From Rhododendron vialii (lineage: Eukaryota > Streptophyta > Magnoliopsida > Ericales > Ericaceae), in contig NC_080558.1 in the NCBI RefSeq assembly GCF_030253575.1, forward strand, positions 3,978,001 to 4,042,000: 64,000 nucleotides of DNA, written 5' to 3'. The position numbers were made by a program, and so were the translations under genes. Under the pieces are notes generated by a model. It had not been told where the DNA came from, did not search any database, and was given only the letters and a program-made list of their open reading frames with translations. Below are positions 12,345 to 23,496 of the stretch, piece by piece. Positions within the stretch are counted from its first letter, which is position 1. Every line of letters starts with the position of its first letter.

Positions 12345-13800
12345 AATACATGTTGTTCCTTTAGCTTGAATAATATAAACAAAATCAACATCAAAATATA
12401 ACCCATTATAATGCTTTATAATTAGGATGATTCGATTCAAATTAAATAATTTTCCTTGTATTTTTTAAAGCAAAATTTGTCAATTGGGTCATCGTACTTT
12501 ATTTATCCAAGAACTTGGGGTCCGTTCATCTAACTTTTGATTATTTGACTTTTTGTGCTTTTTAGTTAATATATGTGACAAAAATAGTCTATCTCGAAAA
12601 ACATAAAAAGTTTTAAAAAAATCCCAAAATGCTTTTAATGGAATGATGCCTCAAATTATTATTTTTTAACGGCAAAGAAAAATTTATTAACTAAAGGTTA
12701 AAAAGGATAGAAAGTACAAGCATCATAACGACGCCTCATTTCAATTGAGATCATAGCTAATCTATTTAATATGTCTTGTGAAATGGTAGTTCAAAGGTAA
12801 AAAAAAATCGCCTTAACTCTCTTGATTTTATTTTAACTATGACTTTTGTTTTTAATTAAAATGTAAGAACAAATCACATATACATTACTCCACTATTGTG
12901 TTTGTTAAGTTGAAAATTTCCAAAAATGTAATTTAGTATATTGTTTTTTGTAAAATTGTGGGTTGGGAGAAAAACAAAAAAAAGGTAGAACAAAAATAGA
13001 AAAATAAATTGTGGATTGGGAGAAAAACAAAGAATAAAGAAAAAAAAGGAAAGGAGATGACACGCCAAGGGATCAAACCTGGACCACTAGGACTCATATC
13101 AGAGTGCAGTGCCGTAACGCTAAGCAATTGCAGTACTGCCGTAACGCCAAGCAGTTGCCTTGCGCCAGATATGGGAAACTTGTTAGTAATATTTATATCT
13201 AACTTAATTTTTTTTTTTTTTGGAATGCCCCAGCCCAGGGGTTTGCCCAAGCCCGAGAGCTTGCGGGGCTTACCCCGGGGCTGGCCTTGGTAATGATATG
13301 GGCTTAGTTACATAATCTTTTAAAATGCCCTGCTCTCCCGCTCTCATTCCTTCTTCTCGCGGATTTTAATTGTTTAACATATGTTTCAAAGACATTTTTA
13401 CTCTCACTCCCGCACCCGCACACGAATTATGTGACTTAGGATATGGGTAAAGTCTCGACAACTTTCATGAGATGGATGGTTGCGATTGTGTTCGTGAAAT
13501 GGATCCACAAAAGATAAAATCAAGAGAGTTAAGGCGATTTTTATTTATTTTTTGGAATGGATCCACAAAAGATAATTTGAAAAGAACTGCAGGGTAAGGA
13601 AACCGGAGGATCTTCCTCCAATCATGAATTTTTCTTTTCTTCCCTCCAATCATCCGTGTTTGTTTCTTTAGTTCATTGTATGACATTTAACTTAAAATAT
13701 AGTAACTGCATTTGATGTAACGTTTTTGCTTCATCCATTGGCAGACTTGTCTTCATTCTTCCTCAGTTAAAAATGGCTGGCTATCCCCGTCCCTTATCCT

Positions 13801-13815
13801 TTGATATATTCTAAC
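13801..13815 (+). promoter_or_regulatory. Candidate TATA box of dioxygenase A
   Basis: TTGATATATTCTAAC lies about 95 nt before the start codon. The aligned position in copy B (around 19935) reads TTGATTCTAAC, lacking the ATATAT core. Flanking bases on both sides are otherwise conserved. Whether this is the working TATA box is inferred. Confidence 0.4.
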
Positions 13816-13902
13816 CCATAAGGCAATCATAAGTCAAGTTTTTGGCATAGAATTCCATAAACTCCAGTTTCAGGCATAGAATCCCAATACCAAAGAAAGA
13901 AA

Positions 13903-16686
13903 ATGGTTAGCACTGCAGAATCTCCAATTCCAACAAGCTACGACAGAGAAAGTGAATTAAAGGCCTTTGACGCCACAAAACTTGGCGTCAAAGGCCTGGT
14001 GGATTCCGGAATTTCCCAAGTACCACGGATTTTCATCCGAACACCAGAAAATTCCCAAAACCCGCCAAATCAGGCCAAAACCCAGTTCAGCTTTCCGGTC
14101 GTAGACCTTCATAACGTCCAAAAGGATCCGATCAGACACAAGGAGGTGTTGGAAAAAGTCCGGGAGGCGGCGGAGACTTGGGGTTTTTTCCAAGTGGTGA
14201 GTCATGGGTTGAGTGAGAGTGAGATAGAGGAGATGCTGGAGGGAGTTCATGGGTTTTTTGGACAAGAAAATGAGGTGAGAAAACAGTGGTACACAAGGGA
14301 TTTGAACAGGCCATTTTTGTACAACAGTAATTTTGACTTGTATGGTGCTCCGGCGACGAATTGGAGGGATACTTTTAATTGCAGTGTGGCTCCTATGGCT
14401 CCTAATCCAGAGGATTTGCCACCACCTTGCAGGTATACAATGTAAAACTTGTACTATATACTTTTGGGTAATTCGGGTGTTCGGTCAGTTTGACTTTACA
14501 CGCGCTTACGTTTCACCTATATGTCACCTATATGTGACATTTTTGGTAATTCCGAAATATAGGTGACGTTTCGGAAAGAAAAATGATTCACGGACAGAAA
14601 ACGGCAATCACAAAATCATTTTGTTGCGGCACTTTTCTAAACTTTTAGCCGTAATAATGAATGTGTTAAGTGTTCATTTGTGTCACTGTAAATCCAATCA
14701 TGAACGTTAAATTTTGACCAAATTTTTTTCAACCAAGTGTGGATACGCGGGCACCTTGGATAGGGGTGGGTAACGTGTCGTGTTCGTCTCCTGTTTCTGT
14801 CAAAATTCTCTCAATTCTAAACCTGATCTGTTTAGCTTTTCGTATTATCATATCATGTCATATTCATGTTCCGTGTCAGAGATAACCGAACCTAACCCGC
14901 TAACTTCGTGTCTGGTTCGTGTCGTGTTATCGTGTCCTTTCATAAATTCCCACCCCATGCTGTGTCGTGCCGTGTAATCTTGTGTTTGTGTCAGAATTCT
15001 CTCAACCCTAACCTGATCTCTTTAGCTTTTCGTGTTATTGTGTCATGTCATATTTTTGTTCTGTGTCGGAAATAGCCGACCCTAACCCACAAACTTCGTG
15101 TCGGAAATTCTCACCCCTAACCTTGGATATATAGTTCAATTTCCAGTAAAAGAAAACAGAGACTCCCAGTACTAATAAATTTCTCACAGACACATTCTAC
15201 TGGAGTACTCCAAGAAAATCCAGAACTTAGGCAACACACTGTTTGAGTTACTGTCAGAGGCTCTTGGGCTCAAGCCAAACCACCTCAAAGAAATGGAGTG
15301 CACTGAAGGTCTTGTTATATTGGGCCATTACTACCCAGAATGCCCCCAGCCAGAGCTGACAATGGGCACAAGCCCACATGCTGATGATGACTTCCTCACT
15401 GTGCTGTTGCAAGATCATATTGGGGGACTCCAAGTTCTTCACCAGAATCAGTGGGTTGATGTCCCCCCGACCCCTGGTGCTCTGGTGGTCAACATTGGTG
15501 ATCTTCTACAGGCAAGTCTTTTGTGCTATACGATCCCAAAAAACTTGTAGAAAACGTATAAAAGAACGATGTGGCTAGATTGTGTGCCTATAGAGATATC
15601 AACCATTTTACAGGCACACACAAGAGTCTTGCACTCGCACTCACGTGTTCACTGTGGCCCTGGTGCAGTGTGGGGGGACTCGTACTGAATGTGTGTGCGC
15701 GCGCGCGCTCATACTAGCATTTCTCTTAAGATACATCTATACCACATCATTCAGGTGAAACACTCAGTAAAAAGTAAGATTCTGAAAAAGAATAACTATT
15801 TCCTTCATCCATTGGTAAAACGAACAAAGCTAATTAAGGCTTGAGTTGTGTCTCGAATGCTAAAAGTTCGTTTGAGATTGACAATTTAGTTTTTATAAGC
15901 CAAACTTGAACACATTTTGAAGCTTCTTAATTTTCTGAAATTGGCACAAAGCTGTCTCAATAGCTTTGTAAAATGGACTTCCAAGTTACTCAGGTTGTTT
16001 GTGATCGGCTTAACTGAAATTCGTTAGAGATTGGCTTTAAAGATGGACAAGACATTTTTGAAAGGTTAGTTAAGTTTCAAATCTAGCCACTCACTGCTCG
16101 GCTCGGCTCTCCTTGCCTATAGACCAAATCATAGCGCATCATAAAGATTTAAAAATGGTATGCTATGCTTTTGGCTTGAGGTCTTTATCTGCAATAAAAT
16201 CATCAATAACAGATTATAATGTTCTTCGAAAAGTTACTTAACTCCTTGCATCTTTGAATTCAAAGTTCATTATGGAATTCAAGTTCTATACAAGTAGGTG
16301 ATCAAGTCTAAACTATGCAACATTAAGGCATTTAACATATCCTGTTGGCAACTTTTTAAGATGAAAAATGGAACATCGTCTTCTGAAGTAGCTGTAATTG
16401 TGATTTGACATTGTTCATCATTTGAATCCTTCAGCTTGTGTCAAACGACAAGTTCAAAAGCGTTGAGCACAGAGTTCTAGCAAACCGCGTCGGTCCAAGA
16501 GTGTCAGTGGCATTCTTTTTCACCACAGGAAGGATGGCCCCTTCAAGGTTGTATGGACCCATTAAGGAGTTGTTATCAGAAGAGAATCCCCCAAAGTACA
16601 GGGAAACTACAACAGCAGAGTATTCATCCTACTTGATGGCCAAAGGACTTGGTGGAACTCCTGCACTGTTGAATTTCAGGCTCTAA
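13903..16686 (+). CDS. 2-oxoglutarate/Fe(II)-dependent dioxygenase, ACC-oxidase-homolog type, copy A
   Basis: Exons 13903-14432, 15190-15511 and 16435-16686 join in phase to 367 residues, the usual length for ACC oxidase homologs (E8-like, DOXC class). An N-terminal DIOX_N region (about 60-165, FSFPVVDLH...[11 protein letters not shown]) precedes the catalytic double-stranded beta-helix. The iron ligands are H240 and D242 (HADDD) and H296 (VEHRV). R306 and S308 (GPRVS) form the 2-oxoglutarate-binding RxS motif. The protein is probably cytosolic; the substrate is unknown, and it is not ACC oxidase itself. Intron 1 carries an hAT-like element (14761-15119). Intron 2 starts with GC rather than GT (GCAAGT at 15512), as in copy B. 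Proteins A and B differ at about 36 of 367 positions by my count. The gene looks intact. Confidence 0.95.
14761..15119. mobile_element. hAT-like non-autonomous element in intron 1 of dioxygenase A
   Basis: It starts TAGGGGTGGGTAACGTG and ends TTCTCACCCCTA, with perfect 8-bp duplications ACCTTGGA at 14753-14760 and 15120-15127. The same intron in copy B (around 20938) holds a single ACCTTGGA, the empty site. The interior is a degenerate array of CGTGTCGTG and TTTCGTGTTAT words, repeated about twice. Confidence 0.9.
15512..15517 (+). other. GC-type 5' splice site, intron 2 of dioxygenase A
   Basis: CTACAG|GCAAGT: the exon must end at 15511 for the frame to join L285 in exon 3. The intron therefore starts GC, with the rest of the donor matching consensus, as typical of GC-AG introns. 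A GT-based alternative nearby would break the conserved DLLQ-LVSND junction. Confidence 0.85.
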
Positions 16687-17062
16687 ACTAGCCAAAATGA
16701 CAAAGAAATCATTTGGTTTCTATCTGTGATTACATATGGTATGTGTTCTCCATTGATATGTTTGTGTGAGTTGTACCAAAAATTGATATGTTGTGTGAGG
16801 CTGAGTTTCCCTAAAAAGGACAATTTGCTGTTTAGTTTGATATTTATTCAAACTTTTTCAGTGTTTGTTAGTTTGGCGTCAAACTTTCACGAATTCTTGG
16901 TACGAGAAGTGACCAAGATTGGAAACAGGTCAGAGCAACTCGAAAATTGCATGATCGCTACTGTGATACTTTACAACTTCCTTGAATTTTCGATTGTACA
17001 TGCAAAACTCGTACTCAACTAAGGTGGCCTTTTTCTGCAAGGCCCTGAAAGTTAGTAGTAGT
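16687..17062. other. 3' flank of dioxygenase A
   Basis: Shared with unit B (22612-22950) including the words GAGAAGTGACCAAGATTGG and GGCCCTGAAAGTTAGTAG. It probably contains the 3' UTR. No further gene was seen. Confidence 0.6.
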
Positions 17063-17658
17063 TGTTGGAACATTTCCAAAATATTTAATGGATATTAAAT
17101 GTAAATATTGGTGAACGGTTTTAATCTAAAAGGTGTGTCTATTCAGGTTATATGAATGGACATAGTTATTGGATTTAAAGGCAAAAGATGTGTCTATTCA
17201 GGTTAAATGAATAGACATGATCTCATCAAAAGGTAAGACTATTAGGATCCCATGAATAGACATGACTATTGGGATTAAATCAAAAGATGCGATATTTGGC
17301 TAAAAGTCATGATCCGTGCCTATATAAGGGCAAGGGGTTCTACCAGTTGGAGGGGAGATAATCAGAATCATTCTGATTGTTGTTTCTGTCTAGAATTATC
17401 TCCTACGATTATACTTGAGGGGCTCGCAAAATCCAAAGGTATTCGAGTCTCTCTTCGTTTGTGCATAACGCAGTTAGACAACAATTGGAAACTGGGCTTC
17501 ATTTTATCTTGGAGGCGGCTTCGCTGTAACCCGGTGCACACCGAATTATCTCGAATTGGTGGGGGCAAATATCGTCTTAAAGATAGTGACATAGTAACGT
17601 GACTTGAAACATCTCTGTTTATCCACTTTCATCAACCACGACGACTTTTGCACCAACA
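17063..17658. mobile_element. Solo LTR (retrotransposon fossil)
   Basis: A 596-bp unit with TG...CA ends (TGTTGGAAC ... CACCAACA) is flanked by the 5-bp duplication GTAGT (17058-17062 and 17659-17663). A TATA-like CTATATAAGG lies near 17320 and there is no internal region, so it is best read as a solo LTR left by recombination. Unit B around 22950 shows a single GTAGT followed by ATCCA, the empty site. The superfamily (Copia or Gypsy) cannot be told from one LTR. Insertion probably postdates the A/B duplication. Confidence 0.85.
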
Positions 17659-17663
17659 GTAGT

Positions 17664-18150
17664 ATCCATTTTAAAGTTAGTAGTGGTATCAATTCATTTT
17701 TATCATCGTACGTAGATACCTATTATCTTTCTAATTTTAGAGTGCTAATTGTTCGTGTAAAAACTCTAATTAATCAAATATCTACAACCATTATATAATG
17801 AAATATCATGTATATACGATTTGAGAAAAATGGAGGGTTACAATTCTGATTGGTCATTGTACTCGGGATATATCGAGTTAGTTCAGCGCAAAACATATCG
17901 ATATCTTATAACTTGGTTTTTGTCCACTCGACTTCTTAAATGAACAGGTCGGATCATGCATTTGGGATTCTCATCGGGTTCTAATTATCAGCATCACACT
18001 GGAAAAACATGGTTTCTACGAGTTGACAACTATATCTTGCCCGATCTGATGGGCCTACTGCACATCAGCCCGCACTCCCACATGGGCAAAGGCCATATTC
18101 GTCGGTCCCTGTTGGCGAACAAGTATTGTGCTATGGAACACCATTCCCGT
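17664..18150. other. Unit A distal flank
   Basis: About 290 bp (roughly 17670-17975) has no counterpart in unit B. From about 17985 on (CAGCATCACACTGG...) it matches 22974-23130. The frame at 17956-18219 looks protein-like but is not conserved in length between units and is probably non-coding. Confidence 0.5.
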
Positions 18151-19095
18151 CCAGTTTCTCTCTCGGGCGTACTGCACAAAATCATGCATGTTGGAGGAAG
18201 CTCCTATCAAGTCTCCTAGCTTACCCTCCATTCCCGTCCAGTTTCTCTCACGGGAATCCGCCCTGAGCCAAAATCGATAATCGGAACCTTCACCTCGCTC
18301 AGAAGAATATCACATAAAAAAATAATTGATAGGTCATCAATAGTTGTGTGAACAGATTTGTTTGGAAAAATGGATAGGAGATATAATTTGAGACTTCAAC
18401 TGTGAAACTTTTTATTGAGGAAGTCTTATATGTTCATGTATCCATAAATCCTTGCCCTTGCTCCCTTTTTTTCTCACTTAAAAGTAGAAAATTGAGTACA
18501 AACCCTTCAAAAGTCACCCCTCTCGTCGACTCAAAACTATATCAAAGTGAATTTTACTCAAATTTCAAACCCTTCAAAAGTCACCCCTCTCGTCGACTCA
18601 AAATTATATCAAAGTGAGTTTTACTCAAATCAAGAGGGCTTAAATCCTTGCTCAAATTTTAAAACACCATGTTGCAGCTCGCAAATTTACAATTATACGA
18701 TTACTATAGCTTTTACTCAAAATTTTGTTAGATTTGGAGTTGTCAAATTTAGCGTGCTTCACATCAAATGAAGCTTTTGCTCAAATATTTACTCAAAACT
18801 GAGTAACGGCACGAATTTAGTCACATGATCCTTTAAAATACCTTGCGCTCCTGCTACTCCTCGCACTCTCATTCTTTGCTCTCGCGGATTTTAGTTGTTT
18901 ATGATGTGTTTCAAATAGGCTTTTACACTCATGCACCCGCACACGAATTATGTGACTTAGGATATGGGAAAAGTCTCAACAACTTTTATGAGATGGATGA
19001 TTGCGATTGTGTTCATTAACGTGGAATGAATCCACAAAAGAAAATAAATTTGAAAAGAACTGAAGGGTAAGGACAATCATGGATTTTTTTTTCCC

Positions 19096-19530
19096 AGGTT
19101 TAGTTCATGTCCAAATTTTTAATGGTCCAGTCCGGTCCAGTTTTGGGCCGTTGTGGGCCCGAGACTGACCCACAACGATGATCGAAATCGTTCATTTTAT
19201 AGAGCTCGTCGAATATGTCATCCACGCCAAAAATTAGCTTGATTGAACATCAATAGGTACATGAAAGAAATAGATTTGTACAAGAAAAAAACGGGCAATT
19301 ATTAATTTAATTTCAACTTAATTTTTGTCATCTCTTTTTTCTTGTACAAATCTGTTTCATCCATGTATCTATTGATGTTCGATCAAGCTAATTTTTGGCG
19401 GAGATAACATATTCGACGAGCTCTACAAAATGAACGATTTCGATCATTGTTGTAGGCCCGGGATGGGCCCACAACGGCCCAAAACTGGACTGGACTAGAC
19501 CATTAAAAAACAGGATATGAACTAAAACCC
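19096..19530. mobile_element. Long foldback element upstream of dioxygenase B
   Basis: A near-complete palindrome of about 435 bp. GGTTTAGTTCATGTCC at the left pairs with GGATATGAACTAAAACC at the right, and the arms continue through GGCCGTTGTGGGCCCG and the GATTGAACATCAATAG / CTATTGATGTTCGATC pair near the centre. T-rich CCC flanks on both sides may be a 9-bp duplication but are low complexity. It is absent from unit A (near 13630). A decayed relative lies at 57070-57400. Confidence 0.75.
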
Positions 19531-19586
19531 TTTTTTCCCCCTCCAATCATGTTTGTTTGCGTTGTTTTGTCTGCCTAGTTCATTGT

Positions 19587-19805
19587 GAAAATTTTTAAAT
19601 GTCAGGTGAGTACCACGTGATACTCGCTCGGCGCATCCGAACCGCTCATTGTTTTTGGACGAATCAAATTTGGAGAGAGAGAAAGTGTTGGGGTAAGAGG
19701 AGAAAGAGAATTTCAATCCGAGCTGTCCAAAAATATATTGAACGGCCCGAATGTGCCGAACGTATACCACATGGGATATGCCCACCCGGTACCGAAAAAT
19801 TTCTC
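19587..19805. mobile_element. Mutator-like MITE with CACGTG arm, promoter side of dioxygenase B
   Basis: A 219-bp element with ends GAAAATTTTTAAATGTCAGG and, inverted, GAGAAATTTTTCGGTACC. It is flanked by the 10-bp duplication AGTTCATTGT (19577-19586 and 19806-19815). Unit A has one copy of that word at 13670-13679, the empty site. The left arm contains CACGTG at 19614-19619, about 410 bp before the start codon of copy B. Related copies lie at 25094, 51735, 56661 and 63442. Confidence 0.9.
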
Positions 19806-20030
19806 AGTTCATTGTATGACATTTAACTTAAAATATAGCTGCATTGATGTAACGTTTTTGCTTCATCCATTGGCAGACTGTCTTCATTCTTTCTTCTTCA
19901 GTCAAAAATGGTTGCTATCCCCATACCGTATCCTTTGATTCTAACCCATAAGGCCATCACAAGTCAAGTTTTGGCATAGAATTCCATATATCTTGTTTCA
20001 TTCATAGAATCCCAATACCCAAGAAAGAAA

Positions 20031-22611
20031 ATGGTTACCACTGCAGAACCTCTAATTCCAACAAACTACGACAGAGAAAGTGAATTAAACGCCTTCGACG
20101 CCACAAAGCTTGGCGTCAAAGGCCTAGTGGATTCCGGAATTTCCCAAGTACCACGGATTTTCGTCCGAACACCAGGAAAATCCGAAAACCCACCAAATCA
20201 GGCCAAAACCCAGTTCAGCTTTCCAGTCATAGACCTTCATGACGTCCAAAAAGATCCAATCAGGCACAAGGAGGTGTTGGAAAAAGTCCGGGAGGCAGCG
20301 GAGACGTGGGGTTTTTTCCAAGTGGTGAGTCATGGGGTGAGTGAGAGTGTGATGGAGGAGATGCTGGAGGGAGTTCATGGGTTTTTTGGACAAGAAAATG
20401 AGGTGAGAAAACAGTGGTACGCAAGGAATTTGAAGAGGCCATTTGCTTACAACAGTAATTTTGACTTGTACAGTGCTCCGGCGACGAATTGGAGGGATAC
20501 TTTTTACTGCAGTGTGGCTCCTATGGCTCCTAATCCAGAGGATTTGCCACCACCTTGCAGGTATACAATGGAAAACTTCTAATGTATACTTTTGGGTAAT
20601 CAGGTGTTCGGTCCGTTTGACTTTACGCGCACTTACATTTTACCTATATATCATGAAGTTACAGATGATGGATCGGATGAAGTAATTTCTGTATTGAATA
20701 TAATCAGAAATCAAAGATTTTACATTTAAAATGCCATCAGAAATAATGTCGCGGTGATGTTTCGGAAGCAAAAATGATTCGTGGACAGAAAACGGCACCA
20801 CAAAATCATTTTGTAGCGGCACTTTTTAAAACTTTTAGCCGTACTACTGAATCTGTTAGTGTTACATTTGTGTCGCTGAACATCTGATGAATGCTAATTT
20901 TGACCGAACTTTTTTAACCAAGCGTTCATATGCGGGCACCTTGGATATATAATTCAATTCGATATTGATATCCGGTCAAATAAATACACAGACTAGGTAT
21001 AATGAGTTTTGTAAATGTTTGCACATCTGCACAAGCTCCTAGTACTAATCAATTTTCCCACAGACACATTCTCTTGGAGTACTCCAAGGAAATCCAGAGC
21101 TTAGGCAACACACTGTTTGAGTTACTGGCAGAGGGTCTTGGGCTCAACCCAAACCACCTCAAAGAAATGGGGTGCACTGAAGGTCTTGTTATATTAGGCC
21201 ATTGCTACCCAGAATGCCCCCAGCCAGAGTTGACAATGGGCACAAGCCAACATGCTGATGATGACTTCCTCACTGTGCTGTTGCAAGATCATATTGGGGG
21301 ACTCCAAGTTCTTCACCAGAATCAGTGGGTTGATGTCCCCCCTACCCCTGGTGCTCTGGTGGTCAACATTGGTGATCTTCTACAGGCAAGTCTTTCGTGC
21401 TACACGATCCAAATAAACTTATACTCCAGTAAACGTATAAAAAAGAACGATGTGGCAAGATAGTAGCCAATTGAAGCCTACCATTTTAAAAGAAAAAACC
21501 TATAGAGATATCAACCATTTTACAGGCACACACAAGAGTCTTGCACTCGTACTCACGTGTTCACCACGGCCCTGGTGCAGGGTGGGGGAACTCATAGTGA
21601 ACGTGATGCGCACCTATGTGTCACACTAGCATTTCTCTTAAGATACATCTATAGTCTATACCACATCACGCAGATGAACATTCAGTAGAAAGTAAGATTC
21701 CGAAAAAGAATAACTATTTCCTTCATGGTAAAAGGAACCAAGCTACTTAAGGCTTGAGTTGTGTCGCGAATGCTAAAAGTTAGTTTGAGATTGACTTTTT
21801 TATGTTATAAGCTAAACTTGAATAAAATTTGAAGCTTCTTAATTTTCTGAAATTGGCACAAAGCTGTCTCAATAGCTTTTATGTAGTCCACATAAATGGA
21901 ACACCAAGTTACTTAGGTTGTTTGTGATCGGCTTAACTGAAATTCGTTAGAGAATGGCTTTGAAGATGAACAAGCCATTTTTTGAAAGGTTAGTTAAGTT
22001 TTCAAATCTAGCCGCTCACTGCTCGGCTCGGATCTCCTTGCCTTTAGACCTAATCATAGAGCATTGCAAAAAATTTTAAATGGTTTAGCTATGCTTTTGG
22101 CTTGAGGTCTTTATCTGCAATAAAATCATCAATAACAGATTATAATGTTCTTCAAAAGTTACTTAACTCCTTGCATCTTTGAATTCAACGTTCATTATGG
22201 GATTCAAGTTCTATACAAGTAGGAAAGCAAGACCAAACTTTGCAACAATAAGGCATTTAACATATTTTGTTGGCAACTTTTTAAGATAAAAAATGGAACA
22301 TCGTCTTCTGAAGTAGCTGCAATTGTGATTTGACATTGTTCATTATTTGAATCCTTCAGCTTGTGTCAAACGACAAGTTCAAAAGCGTTGAGCATAGAGT
22401 TCTAGCAAACCGCGTCGGTCCAAGAGTGTCAGTGGCATCCTTTTTCACCCCAAGAAGGATGGCCCCGCCAAGGGTGTATGGACCCATTAAGGAGTTGTCA
22501 TCAGAAGAGAATCCCCCAAAGTACCGGGAAACTACAGCAGCAGAATATTCATCCTACTTGATGGCCAAGGGACTTGATGGAACTCCTGCACTGTTGAATT
22601 TCAGGCTCTAA
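20031..22611 (+). CDS. 2-oxoglutarate/Fe(II)-dependent dioxygenase, ACC-oxidase-homolog type, copy B
   Basis: Exons 20031-20560, 21064-21385 and 22360-22611 have exactly the lengths of copy A (530, 322 and 252 nt) and give 367 residues. The iron ligands H240, D242 and H296 and the R306/S308 cosubstrate motif are kept. Notable changes from A are Y224C and P239Q next to the active-site elements, and FFTTGRM to FFTPRRM after the RxS motif. Substrate preference may therefore differ, which is inference. Intron 2 again begins GCAAGT (21386). Upstream, this copy alone has a foldback and a CACGTG-bearing MITE and lacks the ATATAT core of A's candidate TATA box, so regulation may have diverged. The gene looks intact. 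Confidence 0.95.
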
Positions 22612-23496
22612 ACTAGCAAAAATGACAATGAAATCATTTGGTTTCTATGTTATGTATGGCATGTGTTCTCCATTGATGTCATGTGAGGCTGAGTTTCCCT
22701 TAAAAAGACAATTTGCCGTTTTGTTTGATCTTTATTCGAACTTTTTTCGCTTTTGTTAGTTTGGCGTCAAACTTTCACAAATTCTTGGTGCGAGAAGTGA
22801 CCAAGATTGGAATCAAACAGGTCAGAGTGACTCAAAATTTGCATGATCGCTACTGTGATACTAAACAACTCCCTTGGATTTTCGATTGTACCTGCAAAAC
22901 TCATACTTAACTAAGGTGGCCTTTATCCACAAGGCCCTGAAAGTTAGTAGTAGTATCCAATTGAGTGGACTTATCAGCATCACACTAGAAAAACAATGGT
23001 GTCTACCAGTAGACAACTATATCTTGCCTGATCTGATGGGCATACTTCACATCAGCCTGCACTCCCACATGGGTAAAGGCCATATTCGTCAGTTCCTGTT
23101 GGCGAAGAAGTATCGTGCTATGGAACACCATGGAATGGAGTTGTTTTTACTTTTTTTCAGTTGACCCGAAACACCACCATCTAATGGGAAAAAAGGAGAA
23201 AGATATATGATCCTTGATCTGTATGAAGAGCAAGATGCGATAATAAAACACACGCCAAGATGGCTGATGTCTTCTACTCAATAATAGTGATTCTAAATCA
23301 TTTCATTTCCAAGATAAAATAACATTCGCTACCACTTTGCGGCATTCAAGCATTTCTATCCAATATCATCAAACACGTCCATATTTTTTGAGGAAAGGGA
23401 AATAGATTCGTAAACAAGCCAAAAGAAACATCACATTCACATAGTACCTTGATAGCAATACTTTGACGATAACACTCAATTCATTTATCAATGAAA
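22612..23496. other. 3' flank of dioxygenase B; convergent spacer
   Basis: Up to about 23140 this matches the 3' flank of unit A. The remainder is AT-rich, contains the probable 3' UTR of the minus-strand RING gene, and shows nothing else. Confidence 0.6.

Larger units (their letters stand above)
11871..13902. other. 5' flank of dioxygenase A, with A-specific inserted DNA
   Basis: Sequence at 11871-12170 and 13305-13902 matches unit B; the block between them does not. That block holds the CA/TA microsatellite (12273-12340), A/T-rich DNA, a tRNA-like fragment around 13060-13165 (minus-strand B-box GGTTTGATCCC) and a GC-rich piece ending in a T run at 13207-13220 that looks like a reverse-oriented retroposon tail. 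No gene was seen. Confidence 0.5.
10845..18150 (+). repeat. Segmental duplication unit A (contains dioxygenase A)
   Basis: From about 10845 (GGAAGCTCCTACGTATCAAG) to about 18150 (GCTATGGAACACCA) this unit matches unit B (about 18190-23140) in order and orientation. Shared parts are the 5' flank, promoter, three exons, both introns and the 3' flank. A is longer mainly through insertions absent from B: 11105-11675, 11743-11870, a block about 12175-13300, 14761-15119, 17063-17658 and roughly 290 bp before 17980. Confidence 0.85.
18190..23140 (+). repeat. Segmental duplication unit B (contains dioxygenase B)
   Basis: This matches unit A in order and orientation, starting GGAAGCTCCTATCAAGTCTC near 18190. 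It carries its own insertions absent from A: the foldback at 19096-19530 and the MITE at 19587-19805. A local direct repeat of about 60 bp (CCTTCAAAAGTCACCCCTCT, near 18507 and 18570) is also B-specific. Confidence 0.85.

Noticed and set aside
12179-12406. Frames rich in IYIYIY and HTHTHT
   Set aside because: Translations of the CA/TA microsatellite.
13957-14314. Antisense frames opposite dioxygenase exon 1 (also 20124-20442)
   Set aside because: Mirror frames of a conserved exon; present in both copies only because the exon is.
17956-18219. Protein-like frame with a partial counterpart at 22874-23164
   Set aside because: Similarity reflects the segmental duplication; the frames differ in start, end and length and match no family.
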